NCBI GenBank assembly: GCA_050117315.1
Contig: JASFMY010000012.1
Span: forward strand, 15,961 to 79,960
Direction: 5' to 3'
DNA length: 64,000 bases
From: JANQIV01 sp050117315
GTDB lineage: Bacteria; Bacteroidota; Ignavibacteria; Ignavibacteriales; Melioribacteraceae
Shown: piece by piece, positions 27,601 through 36,391 of the stretch
How the letters are laid out: each line of letters begins with the position of its first letter
Position numbering within the stretch: position 1 is the first letter of the stretch
Translations under genes and position numbers: made by a program
Notes under the pieces: generated by a model
Databases searched by the model: none
The model's input: the letters and a program-made list of their open reading frames with translations, nothing else
What the model was told of the DNA's origin: nothing

Positions 27601-27835
27601 CAGCAAAAGTCACCAGGCCCAGTTTTTATCACCAATGGCAGTATCAGTTGCTTATGGACTTCTATTTGGAACAGTTTTAACCTTAGTTCTTCTCCCTACT
27701 CTAATACTAATTGTTAACAAAATCAGAAGAATCCTATCTAAGATATTTAGACAAGTAACTCTATCCCCCGAACAGGTTGAGCCTGCTATTATCGAAATGA
27801 ATTTTGTTAAACAAAATGAAGATGTAACCAAATGA
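24677..27835 (+). CDS. RND-family efflux pump inner-membrane transporter
   Basis: A 1052-residue protein with the AcrB-type duplicated layout: one helix near the N-terminus, a large periplasmic domain, six helices around residues 335-530, a second periplasmic domain and final helices from about 855. The TM4 motif LGILVDDGIVIAENIF carries the adjacent aspartates of the proton relay, and the equivalent in the second half is LIGIVVNDSLVFTEAFNR. Drug versus metal specificity cannot be settled by eye, but the sequence is closer to the HAE-type pumps. It is followed after 19 nt by the outer-membrane factor. Confidence 0.95.
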   Translation: MKNIIKHFVKYPVLGNSIAVMAILFGLLAFINIKTTFFPPVPSKTITIQAMYPGASPEEIEEGITLKVEDNIKGLTGIDRVTSISRENSANITVELLSGYDINEVLQDVKNAVDQVSTFPVGMDKITVYREEPMNFAVSVVLSGDVELKTLKTYARRIERDLLATDGISKVTLSGFPNEEIEIAFRENDLRAYGLTFEEAANAISNENIKTTGGTIKGKAEEFLIRANTKTYYAEELKNLVLKATDNGTIIRIKDVADVTDKWTEDPNKVYYNGDPAVMISVSNTNEEDLFEVADIVKNYANDFNEKTPDVKANVLRDGSQIIQERIDILSSNGLLGMILVVLFLSLALNPRLSLWVALGIPISFMGMLVAGTAYGLTLNVMSLMSMILVLGILVDDGIVIAENIFQHYERGEKPITAAINGTIEVLPSVVSSILTTVVIFVTFFFLEGRMGDSAKDIAFVVIATLLFSLVEAILILPAHIAHSKALHGKDKTENIILRKAEETIMWLKGKVYAPVLKFSLDNPLIAFAIPIALFIITIGALNGSIIKTTFFPNIEHSFLSISLEMPAGTPAAVTDSILAEMEKPVKIVNERYKSQNPEKGDLITAISRRVSAINKGTLSLVLKSSEERELSSLQIAELIRKEVGEIKDAENLEIGGSANFGKPISVALSGNNLEELEAAKIKLKSELKKIAKLKDVVDDNPPGEREVKVQLKEKAYALGLTTAEVMRQVRSGFFGSEAQRLIRGIDEVRIYVRYNLDDRSSLNKLEDMRIRTSDGGEYPLKDIADFTIVHGVVSINHTDQQRVVNVSADIADPNDSVTDIIADINAEVMPAIIKEFPEITFSYEGQNRESNKTTNAMASIIPGILLLMFLIIVVTFRSFLQAIIIFILIPFSLIGVFWGHYFQGFILSMLSTFGVIALIGIVVNDSLVFTEAFNRSIRKGMKLKEALFETGMTRFRAVLLTSITTIAGLAPLIFSKSHQAQFLSPMAVSVAYGLLFGTVLTLVLLPTLILIVNKIRRILSKIFRQVTLSPEQVEPAIIEMNFVKQNEDVTK

Positions 27836-27854
27836 CTAAGCAAAAGGGAAAAAA

Positions 27855-29183
27855 ATGAAATTATTGAATAAATTAAATCCTGGAAATATTATAACAGCAT
27901 TAATGTTTTTAAGCATAACATTGAGCGCTCAAGAATATATTTCTTTTAGCGATGCTGTAAAAATGGCGTTATCAAAAAATCATGATATTCAGATTGCTAA
28001 GAATACTTCGGAAATTACAGATAATAGAGTTCATATCGGCAACGCCGATTTGCTCCCTTCAATTGATTTTACTGCCGGAACAAATTATTATGACTCTAAA
28101 ACAAATAACGGGAACGGGAATTCTTATCAATCGTTAACAAACACGAGTGCGTCAATTAAAGCAAGTTACACATTGTTCGACGGCTTTGGAAATATTTACA
28201 CATTTAACCAACTAAAAGTAAATAGCGAACTTGGCAAACTGGAAACTAGGAATAGTATTGAAACTACCTTGGAAAGTGTTTCCGATGCTTACTATAATCT
28301 TTGCAGCGCAGAAGAAAGCTATAAAATTACGCAGGAATCCGTAGAGCTCTCAAAAGAAAGATTACTTAGAGCCGATAAAAAATCACAATACGGACAAGCT
28401 TTGAGCATTGATGTACTTTCCGCCAAGGTTGACTTGAATGCCGACAGCGTTACTTTAATGAATGCACTTGAAACTCTAAGAGAAGCGAAAAGAGCTCTCA
28501 ACATTTTACTGAACAGAAATATTGACGAAGATTTAACTGTTGACAAGGACGTACAGTTCGCAGAAAATTTAATAAAAGAGGAATTGATTGAATCTGCCGT
28601 GAATAATAACGCTTCATATTTAGCAGTAATTAAGGACATTGAAAGTGCTGAGCTTGATTTAAAAATTGCGCAGTCAGAATATTATCCTACAATAGCTTTT
28701 GAGACTTCCTACGGATACGAAAAAAGTAATTCCAAATTTGATGTTGGGTTAAGCAATGCCGACCGAACTTTTATGGCCGGTTTGTCAATGAACTTTAATC
28801 TTTATAATGGGAACAAAAATAGTATACAAAAGCAAAACGCTGAAATAACATTGAAGAATAACGAACTTTCACAAAATAAAGCTTTGTTAACATTGAGGAA
28901 AGATGTTTCCAACGCTTATGAGGCTTATCTAAACAGTTTAAATATTCTCGAAATTAGAGTAAGAAATCTGGAATCGGCCCAATTAAATTTTGAAAGATCA
29001 AAAGAGCTTTATAATTTGGGACAAGTAACCTCAACAACCTTTCGTGAGGCTCAGCTTAATTTGATAGAAGCAAAGGACGAAATAGCAAACGCAAAATACA
29101 GTGCAAAGTTATATGAAATAAATCTTTTAAGACTCAGCGGACAATTATTAACATCTGATGAAAATTTTAATTTCCTATTTTAG
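27855..29183 (+). CDS. TolC-family outer-membrane efflux protein
   Basis: A 442-residue protein with a signal peptide (residues 1 to about 25, ending LSAQ), then SFSDAVKMALSKNHDIQIAKN, the classic first helix of the OEP repeat. It contains two OEP repeats with amphipathic helices, and a second-half NAYEAYLNSLNILEIRVRN region followed by LYNLGQVTSTTFREAQLNL, a highly typical TolC signature. It forms the trimeric outer-membrane duct for the pump encoded upstream. Confidence 0.94.
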   Translation: MKLLNKLNPGNIITALMFLSITLSAQEYISFSDAVKMALSKNHDIQIAKNTSEITDNRVHIGNADLLPSIDFTAGTNYYDSKTNNGNGNSYQSLTNTSASIKASYTLFDGFGNIYTFNQLKVNSELGKLETRNSIETTLESVSDAYYNLCSAEESYKITQESVELSKERLLRADKKSQYGQALSIDVLSAKVDLNADSVTLMNALETLREAKRALNILLNRNIDEDLTVDKDVQFAENLIKEELIESAVNNNASYLAVIKDIESAELDLKIAQSEYYPTIAFETSYGYEKSNSKFDVGLSNADRTFMAGLSMNFNLYNGNKNSIQKQNAEITLKNNELSQNKALLTLRKDVSNAYEAYLNSLNILEIRVRNLESAQLNFERSKELYNLGQVTSTTFREAQLNLIEAKDEIANAKYSAKLYEINLLRLSGQLLTSDENFNFLF

Positions 29184-29246
29184 TTGTAAGAAGATTAAAT
29201 AAGTAACTAACTTACAAAGTAAAATATATCTTAATTAGGTTTTCAA

Positions 29247-29942
29247 GTGAAAAATAGAGTTTTAGTAATTGACGATGACGCAAAGCTAAATAATCTTCTC
29301 AAAGATTATCTATCAAAATTTAACTTCGATGTTTCATCTGAGACTTATCCAAAGAATGGTCTACAAAGATTATATCAAGAAACATTTGATTTAATAATTC
29401 TTGATATTATGCTGCCTGATATGGATGGTTTCGAAGTTTGCAAAGAAATAAGAAAAAAATACTCTACACCCGTAATTATGTTAACTGCACGTGGTGAAGT
29501 AACAGATAGAATTGTCGGTCTGGAATTAGGCGCCGATGATTATTTGGCTAAACCATTTGAACCGCGTGAGTTGGTTGCCAGAATGCAGTCGATTTTAAGA
29601 CGTGGTGAAATAACAATTATAGAAAAGCCTTTAAGATTCGGCGATTTGGAAATTAATCTAAATACACATTCCGTTTTCATCGAAGGTCAGGAAATTGATT
29701 TAACTACAGCAGAATTTGAGTTACTAAAACTGCTTTCTCAAAAAGCCGGAAAAGTATTAAGTCGTGATTTTTTATTGGACCATCTTCGGGGATTAGAATG
29801 GGAATCGTTTGATAGATCGGTAGATGTTTTGATTAGTCGATTACGTCAAAAACTTAATGATGATCCGAGAAAGCCCAAATATATAAAGACAATAAGAAGT
29901 GCCGGTTACTTATTTATTGCAGAAAGAAACGATGAATCTTAA
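29247..29942 (+). CDS. OmpR/PhoB-family response regulator
   Basis: A 231-residue regulator. Its receiver domain has the acidic pair VIDDD, the phosphorylation site LDIMLPDMDG (Asp53), a TAR motif and AKPFEP with the conserved Lys. The C-terminal winged helix follows, with LTTAEFELLKLL, SRDFLLDHLRG and RSVDVLISRLRQKL. It probably starts with the GTG at 29247 (VKNRVLVIDDD). It overlaps the histidine kinase by 11 nt. Its position 63 nt after the efflux operon suggests it controls that operon. Confidence 0.94.
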   Translation: MKNRVLVIDDDAKLNNLLKDYLSKFNFDVSSETYPKNGLQRLYQETFDLIILDIMLPDMDGFEVCKEIRKKYSTPVIMLTARGEVTDRIVGLELGADDYLAKPFEPRELVARMQSILRRGEITIIEKPLRFGDLEINLNTHSVFIEGQEIDLTTAEFELLKLLSQKAGKVLSRDFLLDHLRGLEWESFDRSVDVLISRLRQKLNDDPRKPKYIKTIRSAGYLFIAERNDES

Positions 29943-31281
29943 TCTCATAAGAAAAATTAAAAACTCACTTTTCGTAAAAATTATTTTAATTTTTATCGCA
30001 GCGTACTTCATTCTTCTATTCATGACTATGGAAGGCTTTCATTTGGTTATTAAAAATTCAAAGTTTCCCGGTATGCAAAGGAACAATGTCAATTATGCCT
30101 ATTATTTGATTAACGAAATTGGAACTCCCCCCGACACAACCATTGCAAAAAATTTAGCGAAACAAAAGAAGATTGAAATTTCTATAGAAACTCCGGCATA
30201 CAGATTTAAAAGCTATAACAAAATGGTTGATGCCGAGTCTTTGGAAATCCCAACATTCGAAGATAATAAAGATATAAAAATTGGTTTCGATCATGGCCTT
30301 TACGTTTGTATTCATCAAGGAGAAAATACTTTTCTTTTTCATATGGAAACTGAAAACCAAGGAATTTCTAGCTACTTTCAAATTTATTTGATTTTTGTAT
30401 TTCTACTAATACTTTTGGTATTAGTAGTAATTTACTTCTTAATCAGCAAATTACTATACCCAATTAAGCAACTTCACCATGCTGTAGGTGAATTAAGCAA
30501 GGGAAATCTTGATTATAAAGTTCCTTGCAATAGAGTTGACGAACTTGGCGAACTTACAAATTCGTTTAGTGAAATGACTGATCGCCTTAAAGCAATGCTT
30601 CATTCCAAACATCAACTTTTGTTGGATGTAAGTCATGAATTACGTTCTCCACTTACAAGAATTAAAGTTGCACTGGAATTTCTTGAAGACGAAAAGATGA
30701 GAGAAAATATTGGCGATGATATCAATGAGGTTGAAACAATGATCACGGAATTGCTTGAAACTGAAAGACTAAAAAGTGAGTATGGCGGAATTAAAGTTAA
30801 GAATGTTGATGTTGTTAAGATTATTAAAAATTGTTCGGATGAATTTATTGACAGCAAACCGGGATTTAATTTACAAGACTTGCCGCAATCACTTATTATT
30901 AAAGGCGATAAAGAAAGACTGAATATACTCTTTAATAATATATTTACGAATGCTGTTAAATATTCGCATCCTGACGGGAAGCCAATAGAAATTTCTGTAA
31001 ATAGCAATAATGAGGATATTGAAATTATTGTCCAAGATTTTGGAATAGGAATACCCGAAGAAGAATTGCCTTTTATATTTGAACCGTTTTATAGAGTCGA
31101 TAAGTCCAGGTCAAAAGATACAGGCGGTTATGGATTGGGAATGAATATCAGTAAAAAAATCGTAGAAGCTCACGGTGGAACTATTGAAATATTTAGTAAG
31201 ACTAATCTGGGAACTAAGATCATCATTATAATAGCAAAAGAGAAAAACCTCAGACTAAACGATATAATCCGACACTTCTGA
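29932..31281 (+). CDS. Sensor histidine kinase (CpxA-like layout)
   Basis: A membrane sensor of 449 residues when started at the ATG at 29932, which overlaps the regulator stop. The same frame has an earlier ATG at 29899, but that lies inside the regulator. It has two transmembrane helices (about 13-34 and 152-173) bracketing a short periplasmic sensor, a HAMP domain, HisKA with DVSHELRSPLTR (His235), and an ATPase domain with NIFTNAVKYS, DFGIGIPEEELPFIFEPFYR and GGYGLGMNIS. It pairs with the regulator at 29247. The signal is unknown. Confidence 0.93.
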   Translation: MNLNLIRKIKNSLFVKIILIFIAAYFILLFMTMEGFHLVIKNSKFPGMQRNNVNYAYYLINEIGTPPDTTIAKNLAKQKKIEISIETPAYRFKSYNKMVDAESLEIPTFEDNKDIKIGFDHGLYVCIHQGENTFLFHMETENQGISSYFQIYLIFVFLLILLVLVVIYFLISKLLYPIKQLHHAVGELSKGNLDYKVPCNRVDELGELTNSFSEMTDRLKAMLHSKHQLLLDVSHELRSPLTRIKVALEFLEDEKMRENIGDDINEVETMITELLETERLKSEYGGIKVKNVDVVKIIKNCSDEFIDSKPGFNLQDLPQSLIIKGDKERLNILFNNIFTNAVKYSHPDGKPIEISVNSNNEDIEIIVQDFGIGIPEEELPFIFEPFYRVDKSRSKDTGGYGLGMNISKKIVEAHGGTIEIFSKTNLGTKIIIIIAKEKNLRLNDIIRHF

Positions 31282-31306
31282 TAAACTACGTCGGTAATCT
31301 AGCTAG

Positions 31307-31339
31307 AGGTTTGTTGGCCAGAATCCTGCCAACAAACCT
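31307..31339. terminator. Hairpin between convergent genes
   Basis: A perfect 12-bp stem, AGGTTTGTTGGC and its complement, with a 9-base loop, placed between the kinase stop (31281) and the pgi stop (31498). It has no clear T-run on either side, so it could be a weak or bidirectional terminator. Confidence 0.6.
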
Positions 31340-31497
31340 TTAGCGATATCATGTTAAGCTCTATAACTGTAAGCTTTCTAGCATCCATCTGCTCAAGGAT
31401 AGGGTTTACACCCCATTCTTGAGTCCCATCCCAAAGGCATCCCATTGTTAAGAGTACTCACCTTAATGACTACAAACGGCCAATACATTTTCCTTCT

Positions 31498-33210
31498 TTA
31501 ATCTAAATAGCTTGCTAATTTTGTCAATCCATTACCGACTTCATTCCCCAAATCAATCCGAATAAACTTTCTATCGTTATCCAATAAGGCTTGTCTGTCA
31601 CCAAGTGCCTGTGCATTTTTTAAAACACCAAAAGTTATTAATGATGAATCTTCTCCGGGATTGTCGGGTATGTTAATATCTTCAGGCATATTAGCCGTGA
31701 ATTGAATAAACAATCCGTGACCTGCATCCCCTTTGTGAAGTTGGCCGGTTGAATGCAAAAATCTTGGGCCGTACCCTACGGTTGTTGCCAATTTATATTT
31801 TTTTTGGATTTTTGTCCTTAATCCTTGCAGAGCATTTGTAGTTTCTTCAGTTGGTCTTACGTACGCTTGTAATGCTACATAGCTTCTATCTTTAATTTCA
31901 TTTTCACCGGGATTATAAGAATCAAGAAATTCATTTAATGCTTCTTTAATTGAGCCGGAAGAAACATCGCCGTAAATTGAAATTTGGTCTTCAGTTAATG
32001 ATACATCAAGTTTGGGAAGTTCTCCTTTTTCTTTATATGCAGCCATCATCTCACGGGCTTTTACTTTTGCTTCTTCAACATTAGGCTGATCAAACGGCTG
32101 AACACCTATTACCCATCCTGAAATGGCAGTTGCAATTTCCCAGCTTAAAAATTCTGCACCTAAAGCGTAAAGATTATCCAATTCCAATTGTACAACCGGA
32201 AATCCTTTCTCAATCAGTGCTGATACTTGTTCGTCAGACTCACTTTCATCTTTTAATTTAAGATAGACAAACACTCTATCTTTGCTATATTCATCCGGTT
32301 GCAAAACTTCTTCAAGATCAACAGGCAGAATTCCTTTTCCGAATTTGCCCATACTTTCAGCAATTAATTGTTCAGCCCAGGCTCCGAAGTATTTTAATTT
32401 AGCAGAGGAAATTAATGTAACTTTATCAACCCCTTTATTTGCAAGTGCCCCCATCATCACACCAATCTTGGCAGCAATATTAATTTCAAAATCCTCAGTG
32501 TTTTTTGAAGCATCTGCCTCGTTATTAGCAGCTTTTAATAATTCTCTTAAATCGATTCCAACCAGTGCTGCCGGAACCAATCCGAATAATGAAAGCGCTG
32601 AGAATCTGCCGCCGATATCAGGATCGTTTAAGAATATTTTTCTAAAATTTAAGTCCTTCGCCATCTGCTCCAGCCCGCTTCCGGGATCAGTAATTGCTAT
32701 AAAATTTTCCGGAGCTTTTTCAGTTCCTAATTTCTCTTGAGATAAGTTGAAACAGTATTTCATGAATGAAATTGTCTCAACCGTTCCGCCGGATTTAGTG
32801 GAAACTATAAATAAAGTTTTCTCTAGATCAAGGTTTTTGGTTTTATCAATTACTGCGCCTGGGTCAGTGCTGTCAAGAACCGCTAAATCAAGGTAACCTT
32901 CGCTTACACCGAATGTTAATCTGAAAACTTCAGGAGCTAAGCTTGAACCGCCCATACCGAGTAATAAAGCATTGGTGAATCCTTCATTTATAATTTCATT
33001 TACAAAGTGATTAATCTCATCAACTTGTTCCAATCCTTTTGAAGGACTATCAAGCCATCCTAGTCTGTTTGATATCTCAGTCGGGTCCTCACTCCAAACA
33101 GTATGATCCTTCTGCCAAATTCTTTCAATAATTTTTTCTTCTCTTAATTTTGCAAGCCTGCTTTCAATTTGATTCTGATATTTCTCATAACAAAATTTTG
33201 TTTGTCTCAT
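31498..33210 (-). CDS. pgi: Glucose-6-phosphate isomerase
   Basis: Interconverts glucose-6-phosphate and fructose-6-phosphate. The 570-residue protein shows LLGMGGSSLAPEV, TDPGAVIDKTKNLDLEKTLFIVSTKSGGTVET, GGRFSALSLFGLVPAAL and the late HSTGQLHKGD segment. It resembles the PGI half of bifunctional transaldolase/PGI proteins found in several bacterial phyla more than the classical E. coli PGI. No transaldolase domain is present here, so it is a stand-alone form. Stop and start are clear and it is monocistronic. Confidence 0.92.
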   Translation of the reverse strand: MRQTKFCYEKYQNQIESRLAKLREEKIIERIWQKDHTVWSEDPTEISNRLGWLDSPSKGLEQVDEINHFVNEIINEGFTNALLLGMGGSSLAPEVFRLTFGVSEGYLDLAVLDSTDPGAVIDKTKNLDLEKTLFIVSTKSGGTVETISFMKYCFNLSQEKLGTEKAPENFIAITDPGSGLEQMAKDLNFRKIFLNDPDIGGRFSALSLFGLVPAALVGIDLRELLKAANNEADASKNTEDFEINIAAKIGVMMGALANKGVDKVTLISSAKLKYFGAWAEQLIAESMGKFGKGILPVDLEEVLQPDEYSKDRVFVYLKLKDESESDEQVSALIEKGFPVVQLELDNLYALGAEFLSWEIATAISGWVIGVQPFDQPNVEEAKVKAREMMAAYKEKGELPKLDVSLTEDQISIYGDVSSGSIKEALNEFLDSYNPGENEIKDRSYVALQAYVRPTEETTNALQGLRTKIQKKYKLATTVGYGPRFLHSTGQLHKGDAGHGLFIQFTANMPEDINIPDNPGEDSSLITFGVLKNAQALGDRQALLDNDRKFIRIDLGNEVGNGLTKLASYLD

Positions 33211-33669
33211 TTATTCCTCTTTTTATTTGTAATCATAAAAATAGTACTAAAAATATTTACCTGATGTATTTTCCACTGAAAAATTATTCATCTCAAGGAA
33301 AAAGTTCCATAATAAAAAAGTCATCAAGTACATTTTTTTTTACATTTTTTAGTTAATACAAAAATATATAATTATACGGGCTAAAGAACTAGAATGTGGT
33401 AGGACGATCTATCAACTTTGGTTGCCAAGTAAAATGAACTTGCCCTTTCATTCTTGTAGATTGTTCTACCACATTAAATTATAAAAAGCTTTCCCCATGA
33501 ACCATAGAAAACCCTCTCACTGATCTAAGGCCCTGATCGCCAGTTTGCTTTCTCTAAAAACGGGATTCTGTCTTTCTTGTATAATTTATTAGCCCTTCTG
33601 CAAAATAAAAGACTGTTTAAAATGGAAAAAAATTCGTATGCTTGTATTATATAAGGGAAAAAATTATAG
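33211..33669. other. Intergenic region upstream of pgi with an imperfect inverted repeat
   Basis: Contains the pgi promoter side and an inverted repeat at 33393-33475, whose arms (AATGTGGTAGGACGATCTA and TAGATTGTTCTACCACATT) match at 17 of 19 positions over a loop of about 45 bases. This looks like a small transposable or terminator-like element. I see no gene. Confidence 0.5.
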
Positions 33670-33999
33670 GATGGCAATGAAACGACCGATATCAGTATTG
33701 AAAAACAACCGAAAGTATTTAGAGCATTAAGCGGTCTGCCCATAGAAGGATTTACAAATCTGTTAGAAAAATTAGAACCGATTTATCTAAAATCAGAAGA
33801 AAAGCGATTCGAAAAAGAAAAAAGAGAACGTAATAAAGGAGACGGGAGAAAAAAACAGTTAGACTTAGAGAATCAATTGCTAATGCTGCTGATGTATTAC
33901 AGACTTTATGTATCCCAAACATTTTTGGGATTACTATTTAATTTACATAACAGTAACGTAAGCCGTCAGATTAACTATCTAAGTCCAATGTTATCTTAA
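33670..33999 (+). pseudogene. Transposase N-terminal fragment (IS5-type, helix-turn-helix)
   Basis: An open frame of about 110 codons without a normal start: KVFRALSGLPIEGFTNLLEKLEP, then NKGDGRKKQLDLENQLLMLLMYYRLY and SQTFLGLLFNLHNSNVSRQINYL, then a stop. The length, the GRK and L-M-Y-Y-R-L pattern and the final helix-turn-helix are those of the N-terminal domain of IS5-group transposases. The catalytic DDE half is missing, so the element is dead. It lies next to a second transposase fragment on the other strand. Confidence 0.75.
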
Positions 34000-34004
34000 A
34001 TATC

Positions 34005-34188
34005 GATCTTTTGGGGGTCTGGTTGCATCTTTCAGCAGACCGGCTACACCTTGTTCTTTATAACGTTTGAGCCATAAATCTATTGTTGGTCTACTTACTT
34101 TTTGTTCTTCCGATATTTTTGCTTTACAATATCCAAAATATTTCTCGCTTGAATAATCGTATCAATTGTTAAATCGCTCAATGGTCAT
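34005..34188 (-). pseudogene. IS630-type transposase N-terminal fragment, frameshifted
   Basis: The minus strand reads MTIERFNN then, after a frame disruption, ISEEQKVSRPTIDLWLKRYK and EQGVAGLLKDATRPPK. That is the helix-turn-helix start of IS630-family transposases. Several stop codons and a frame change show it is dead. IS630-type enzymes insert at TA dinucleotides, which is relevant to the TA-flanked MITE in this window. Confidence 0.65.
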
Positions 34189-34461
34189 ATTGTTGTGACA
34201 AAGCTTTTTCGGCAATTAAACAACCTGCCTTGCCGGTAGGCGGGTCTGGCAAATTAGCCATCTGGTTTTATTCGAGGCTGAAAAATCATATAACTTATTT
34301 ATTTGTAAATATTTATGTGTATCCCACCGGACACTAATTAAGTTTAGAATTAGAAGTGCTTCAAAATAAAAAGCCGCCTGTCTATTTTGATTTCTTGCGG
34401 GGGAATCAGTTTTCAACAGGCAGCTTGAGGATTACAACATATAGTCCGAAGGATAACAAAA
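34189..34461. other. Intergenic region with relic and terminator-like sequence
   Basis: Follows the IS fragments. It includes an inverted repeat at about 34369-34426 (GCCTGT and ACAGGC arms) just past the stop of the Spy-like gene, which may serve as its terminator. Nothing else is recognisable. Confidence 0.4.
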
Positions 34462-35169
34462 TTAACTTTTATTTCTCCTTCCGAATTTTCCACCATATTT
34501 TTTCATTTCTTCCCTACGTTCTTTTTTCCATTCATCGAGAATCTGCAATTGTTCGTCTGTTAATATCTCCGCTAAATCTTCTCTTATCTCTTCACGGTTT
34601 TCACGAGGGAAAACTTTTCTTTCTTCCCGGCTTAGTTCCATCCTTTCTTCCCTTCTTTTTGCGAACAACTCTTTTACTTTTTCTTCTTGTTCGGAAGTTA
34701 GATTTAGTTTTTCTTTGAGCTTTTCAAAACGGGCTTCCATTCTTTCTTTTATTCTTGCAGGATCAGGGCTTTGTGATTTTCTTTCTTCAAGCTTTGTCCA
34801 CTGTTCTTCGGTTAATACTTCTTTTATTTTCGCCTGTACTTCTTCGCGTTGGGTATCTCTAATTTCTTTTCTTTCTTCCCTGGTCATATCTTTCCATTGG
34901 CCTTTATATTTTTCTTTCGCCGCCTGCATGCTTTCTTTTACTATAGCTTTTATTTGTTCAGCCTGTTCGTCGGTAACTTCCAATTCTTCTTTCAGGTACT
35001 TTAACATTCCAAGTCTCTTGCCAAAAAACTTAGATTCATTACTATTGCTGTTTTTCTCAAGCGATTCAACAAGCAGTTCCCTTTCATCTTCAGTGACGGA
35101 AACGTCGCATGCCGTGAAGTTTAATATTACAGCAAACAATACTCCCACTAATAAAATTATTTTTTTCAT
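34462..35169 (-). CDS. Spy/CpxP-like LTxxQ lipoprotein
   Basis: A periplasmic protein of 235 residues when started at the ATG at 35169. Longer starts at 35178 or 35220 are possible, but an AAGG site fits 35169 and the longer form overlaps a relic gene. The signal peptide KKIILLVGVLFAVILNFTAC ends in a lipobox Cys. The mature part is highly charged and helical with four LTxxQ-type motifs (VTDEQ, LTEEQ, LTSEQ, LTDEQ), the signature of Spy/CpxP proteins, which act as periplasmic chaperones or stress modulators. It is the last gene of the ECF sigma-factor operon, so it is probably induced with it. Confidence 0.82.
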   Translation of the reverse strand: MKKIILLVGVLFAVILNFTACDVSVTEDERELLVESLEKNSNSNESKFFGKRLGMLKYLKEELEVTDEQAEQIKAIVKESMQAAKEKYKGQWKDMTREERKEIRDTQREEVQAKIKEVLTEEQWTKLEERKSQSPDPARIKERMEARFEKLKEKLNLTSEQEEKVKELFAKRREERMELSREERKVFPRENREEIREDLAEILTDEQLQILDEWKKERREEMKKYGGKFGRRNKS

Positions 35170-35216
35170 TTTCTTCATCCTTGTTTTTAAATTTTTTCTG
35201 CTTTTTAGTTTTTTCT

Positions 35217-35559
35217 TCAATTCTTCTTTTCTTTTAATTCTTCATATAACTTATTTTGTTCTTGGTTAAGCAGTTCTGTAATTTTTTTATCGGCTTCCTC
35301 CATAATTTTTCTAGCTTCTCTTATGGTTGATTTTTGTTGCCTGTGGGATTTTCTCTTAGGCTCTCTGTCTTTTCTTACGCATCTTGAAGTATCGCTTTTA
35401 TCTTATTCTGCTAGTTTTCAGTCAGATTTAATTCCTCTGTTAAATTTTCAAGCCTTTCTTCAACACTATTTATTCTTTGGGCGAGTAACGAGGTAGAAGA
35501 AAGTAGAGTAATATTAAGGATTGTTGTTTTATCAATCTGTTCTCCTTTGCCGTTTGCAT
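35217..35559 (-). pseudogene. Decayed Spy-like LTxxQ gene
   Basis: The minus strand carries pieces of a signal peptide (ILNITLLSSTSLLAQ), then SVEERLENLTEELNLTEN, an in-frame stop, QNKIKAILQDA, another stop, and after a frame change REARKIMEEADKKITELL and NQEQNKLYEELKEKKN. The NLTEN-QNKIKAIL and LNQEQ motifs match the neighbouring Spy-like genes. With at least two stops and one frameshift it is a pseudogene, and an internal paralogue of 34462 and 35595. Confidence 0.75.
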
Positions 35560-35594
35560 ATTAGACAAGGAAAACTTCCGGTTCATTCCAAAAA

Positions 35595-35969
35595 TTAATT
35601 TTTCTTACGCGATTTATAGTTATATTTTTTATGACGAGAATTTAATGCTTCCATTTGTTCTTCAGTTAAAAAGGGTTCTAATTCTGTTTTTAAGGAATCC
35701 ATTAACTCTATGATTTTAATTTTTGTTTCTTCGCTATTTTTTTTAAGCTTTGCATTATATTTTTTCAGAACCGGTTCTATCAGTAATTGCTGCTCATCAT
35801 TTAAATCAAGTTTTCGTATAAAGTAATCTATCATTCTTCCTTTTTTATGGTAATCTCTAACTTCATTAAAGCGGCTTTTTACAAAAAAAATATTGCTCAT
35901 AAATCCAAGTACAAAACCGATCAACAAAGTTCCGATAATTGCTAATATAGATTTGGTTTTTAATTTCAT
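35595..35969 (-). CDS. Membrane-anchored Spy/CnrX-like small protein
   Basis: A 124-residue protein with one N-terminal membrane helix (ILAIIGTLLIGFVLGFMSNIFF, about residues 8-30) and a periplasmic helical hairpin containing LDLNDEQQLLIEPVLKKY and FLTEEQMEAL, the LTxxQ pattern. Such proteins next to sigma/anti-sigma pairs often act as periplasmic sensors (as in the CnrX/heavy-metal sensor group) or stress chaperones. It overlaps the anti-sigma gene by 4 nt. No metal-binding His cluster is obvious. Confidence 0.78.
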   Translation of the reverse strand: MKLKTKSILAIIGTLLIGFVLGFMSNIFFVKSRFNEVRDYHKKGRMIDYFIRKLDLNDEQQLLIEPVLKKYNAKLKKNSEETKIKIIELMDSLKTELEPFLTEEQMEALNSRHKKYNYKSRKKN

Positions 35970-36388
35970 TTTAATTCCTGATCAAAATAATAAATGGGAT
36001 TAGAAAAATCTTCTATGGAGACAGTACTTTGGCCGAATATTTTATCAATACTTTCGGTTTGTGTCAGCTCAATTGTGAGAAGAATTAAAATTATAGCCGC
36101 GGCTGAAATAGCAACCCGTTTAAATAAAAACATTATTAATTCGAAAAACTCTTCATACTCATAGACAGCTTTGGTTTTAGTAGAAAGAATTACTCTATCA
36201 AGAAAGGACTTATCGAAATCCGGATGCTTAATACTGCTTAATTGCAACCTTAGTTTTTCAATTCTATCCTTTTCTTTACTGAGTTCGGGATTTGTCAGTA
36301 ATTCGTGTGTTAATAATCGCTTTTCGCTATCATTTAGATGTGAATCAAAACTTTTATACAAGAGATTTTTTAATTTTTTATTTATCAT
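35966..36388 (-). CDS. Putative anti-sigma factor, single-pass membrane protein
   Basis: A 140-residue protein: a cytoplasmic N-terminal part of about 90 residues with the helix SHLNDSEKRLLTHELLTNPELSKE, a single transmembrane helix (VAISAAAIILILLTIELTQ) and a short periplasmic tail. Position directly after the ECF sigma gene (3 nt gap) and this topology mark it as the cognate anti-sigma factor. It lacks the HxxxCxxC zinc motif of the ZAS type, so it is a divergent form. Confidence 0.78.
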   Translation of the reverse strand: MINKKLKNLLYKSFDSHLNDSEKRLLTHELLTNPELSKEKDRIEKLRLQLSSIKHPDFDKSFLDRVILSTKTKAVYEYEEFFELIMFLFKRVAISAAAIILILLTIELTQTESIDKIFGQSTVSIEDFSNPIYYFDQELK

Positions 36389-36391
36389 TTT

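Noticed and set aside
32282..32740. 152-codon plus-strand frame inside pgi
   Set aside because: Antisense to conserved PGI coding sequence with no ribosome site or family match.
34715..35269. 184-codon plus-strand frame
   Set aside because: It lies antisense to the Spy-like gene, whose signal peptide, LTxxQ motifs and operon position are convincing; its serine/phenylalanine-rich content is typical of a shadow.
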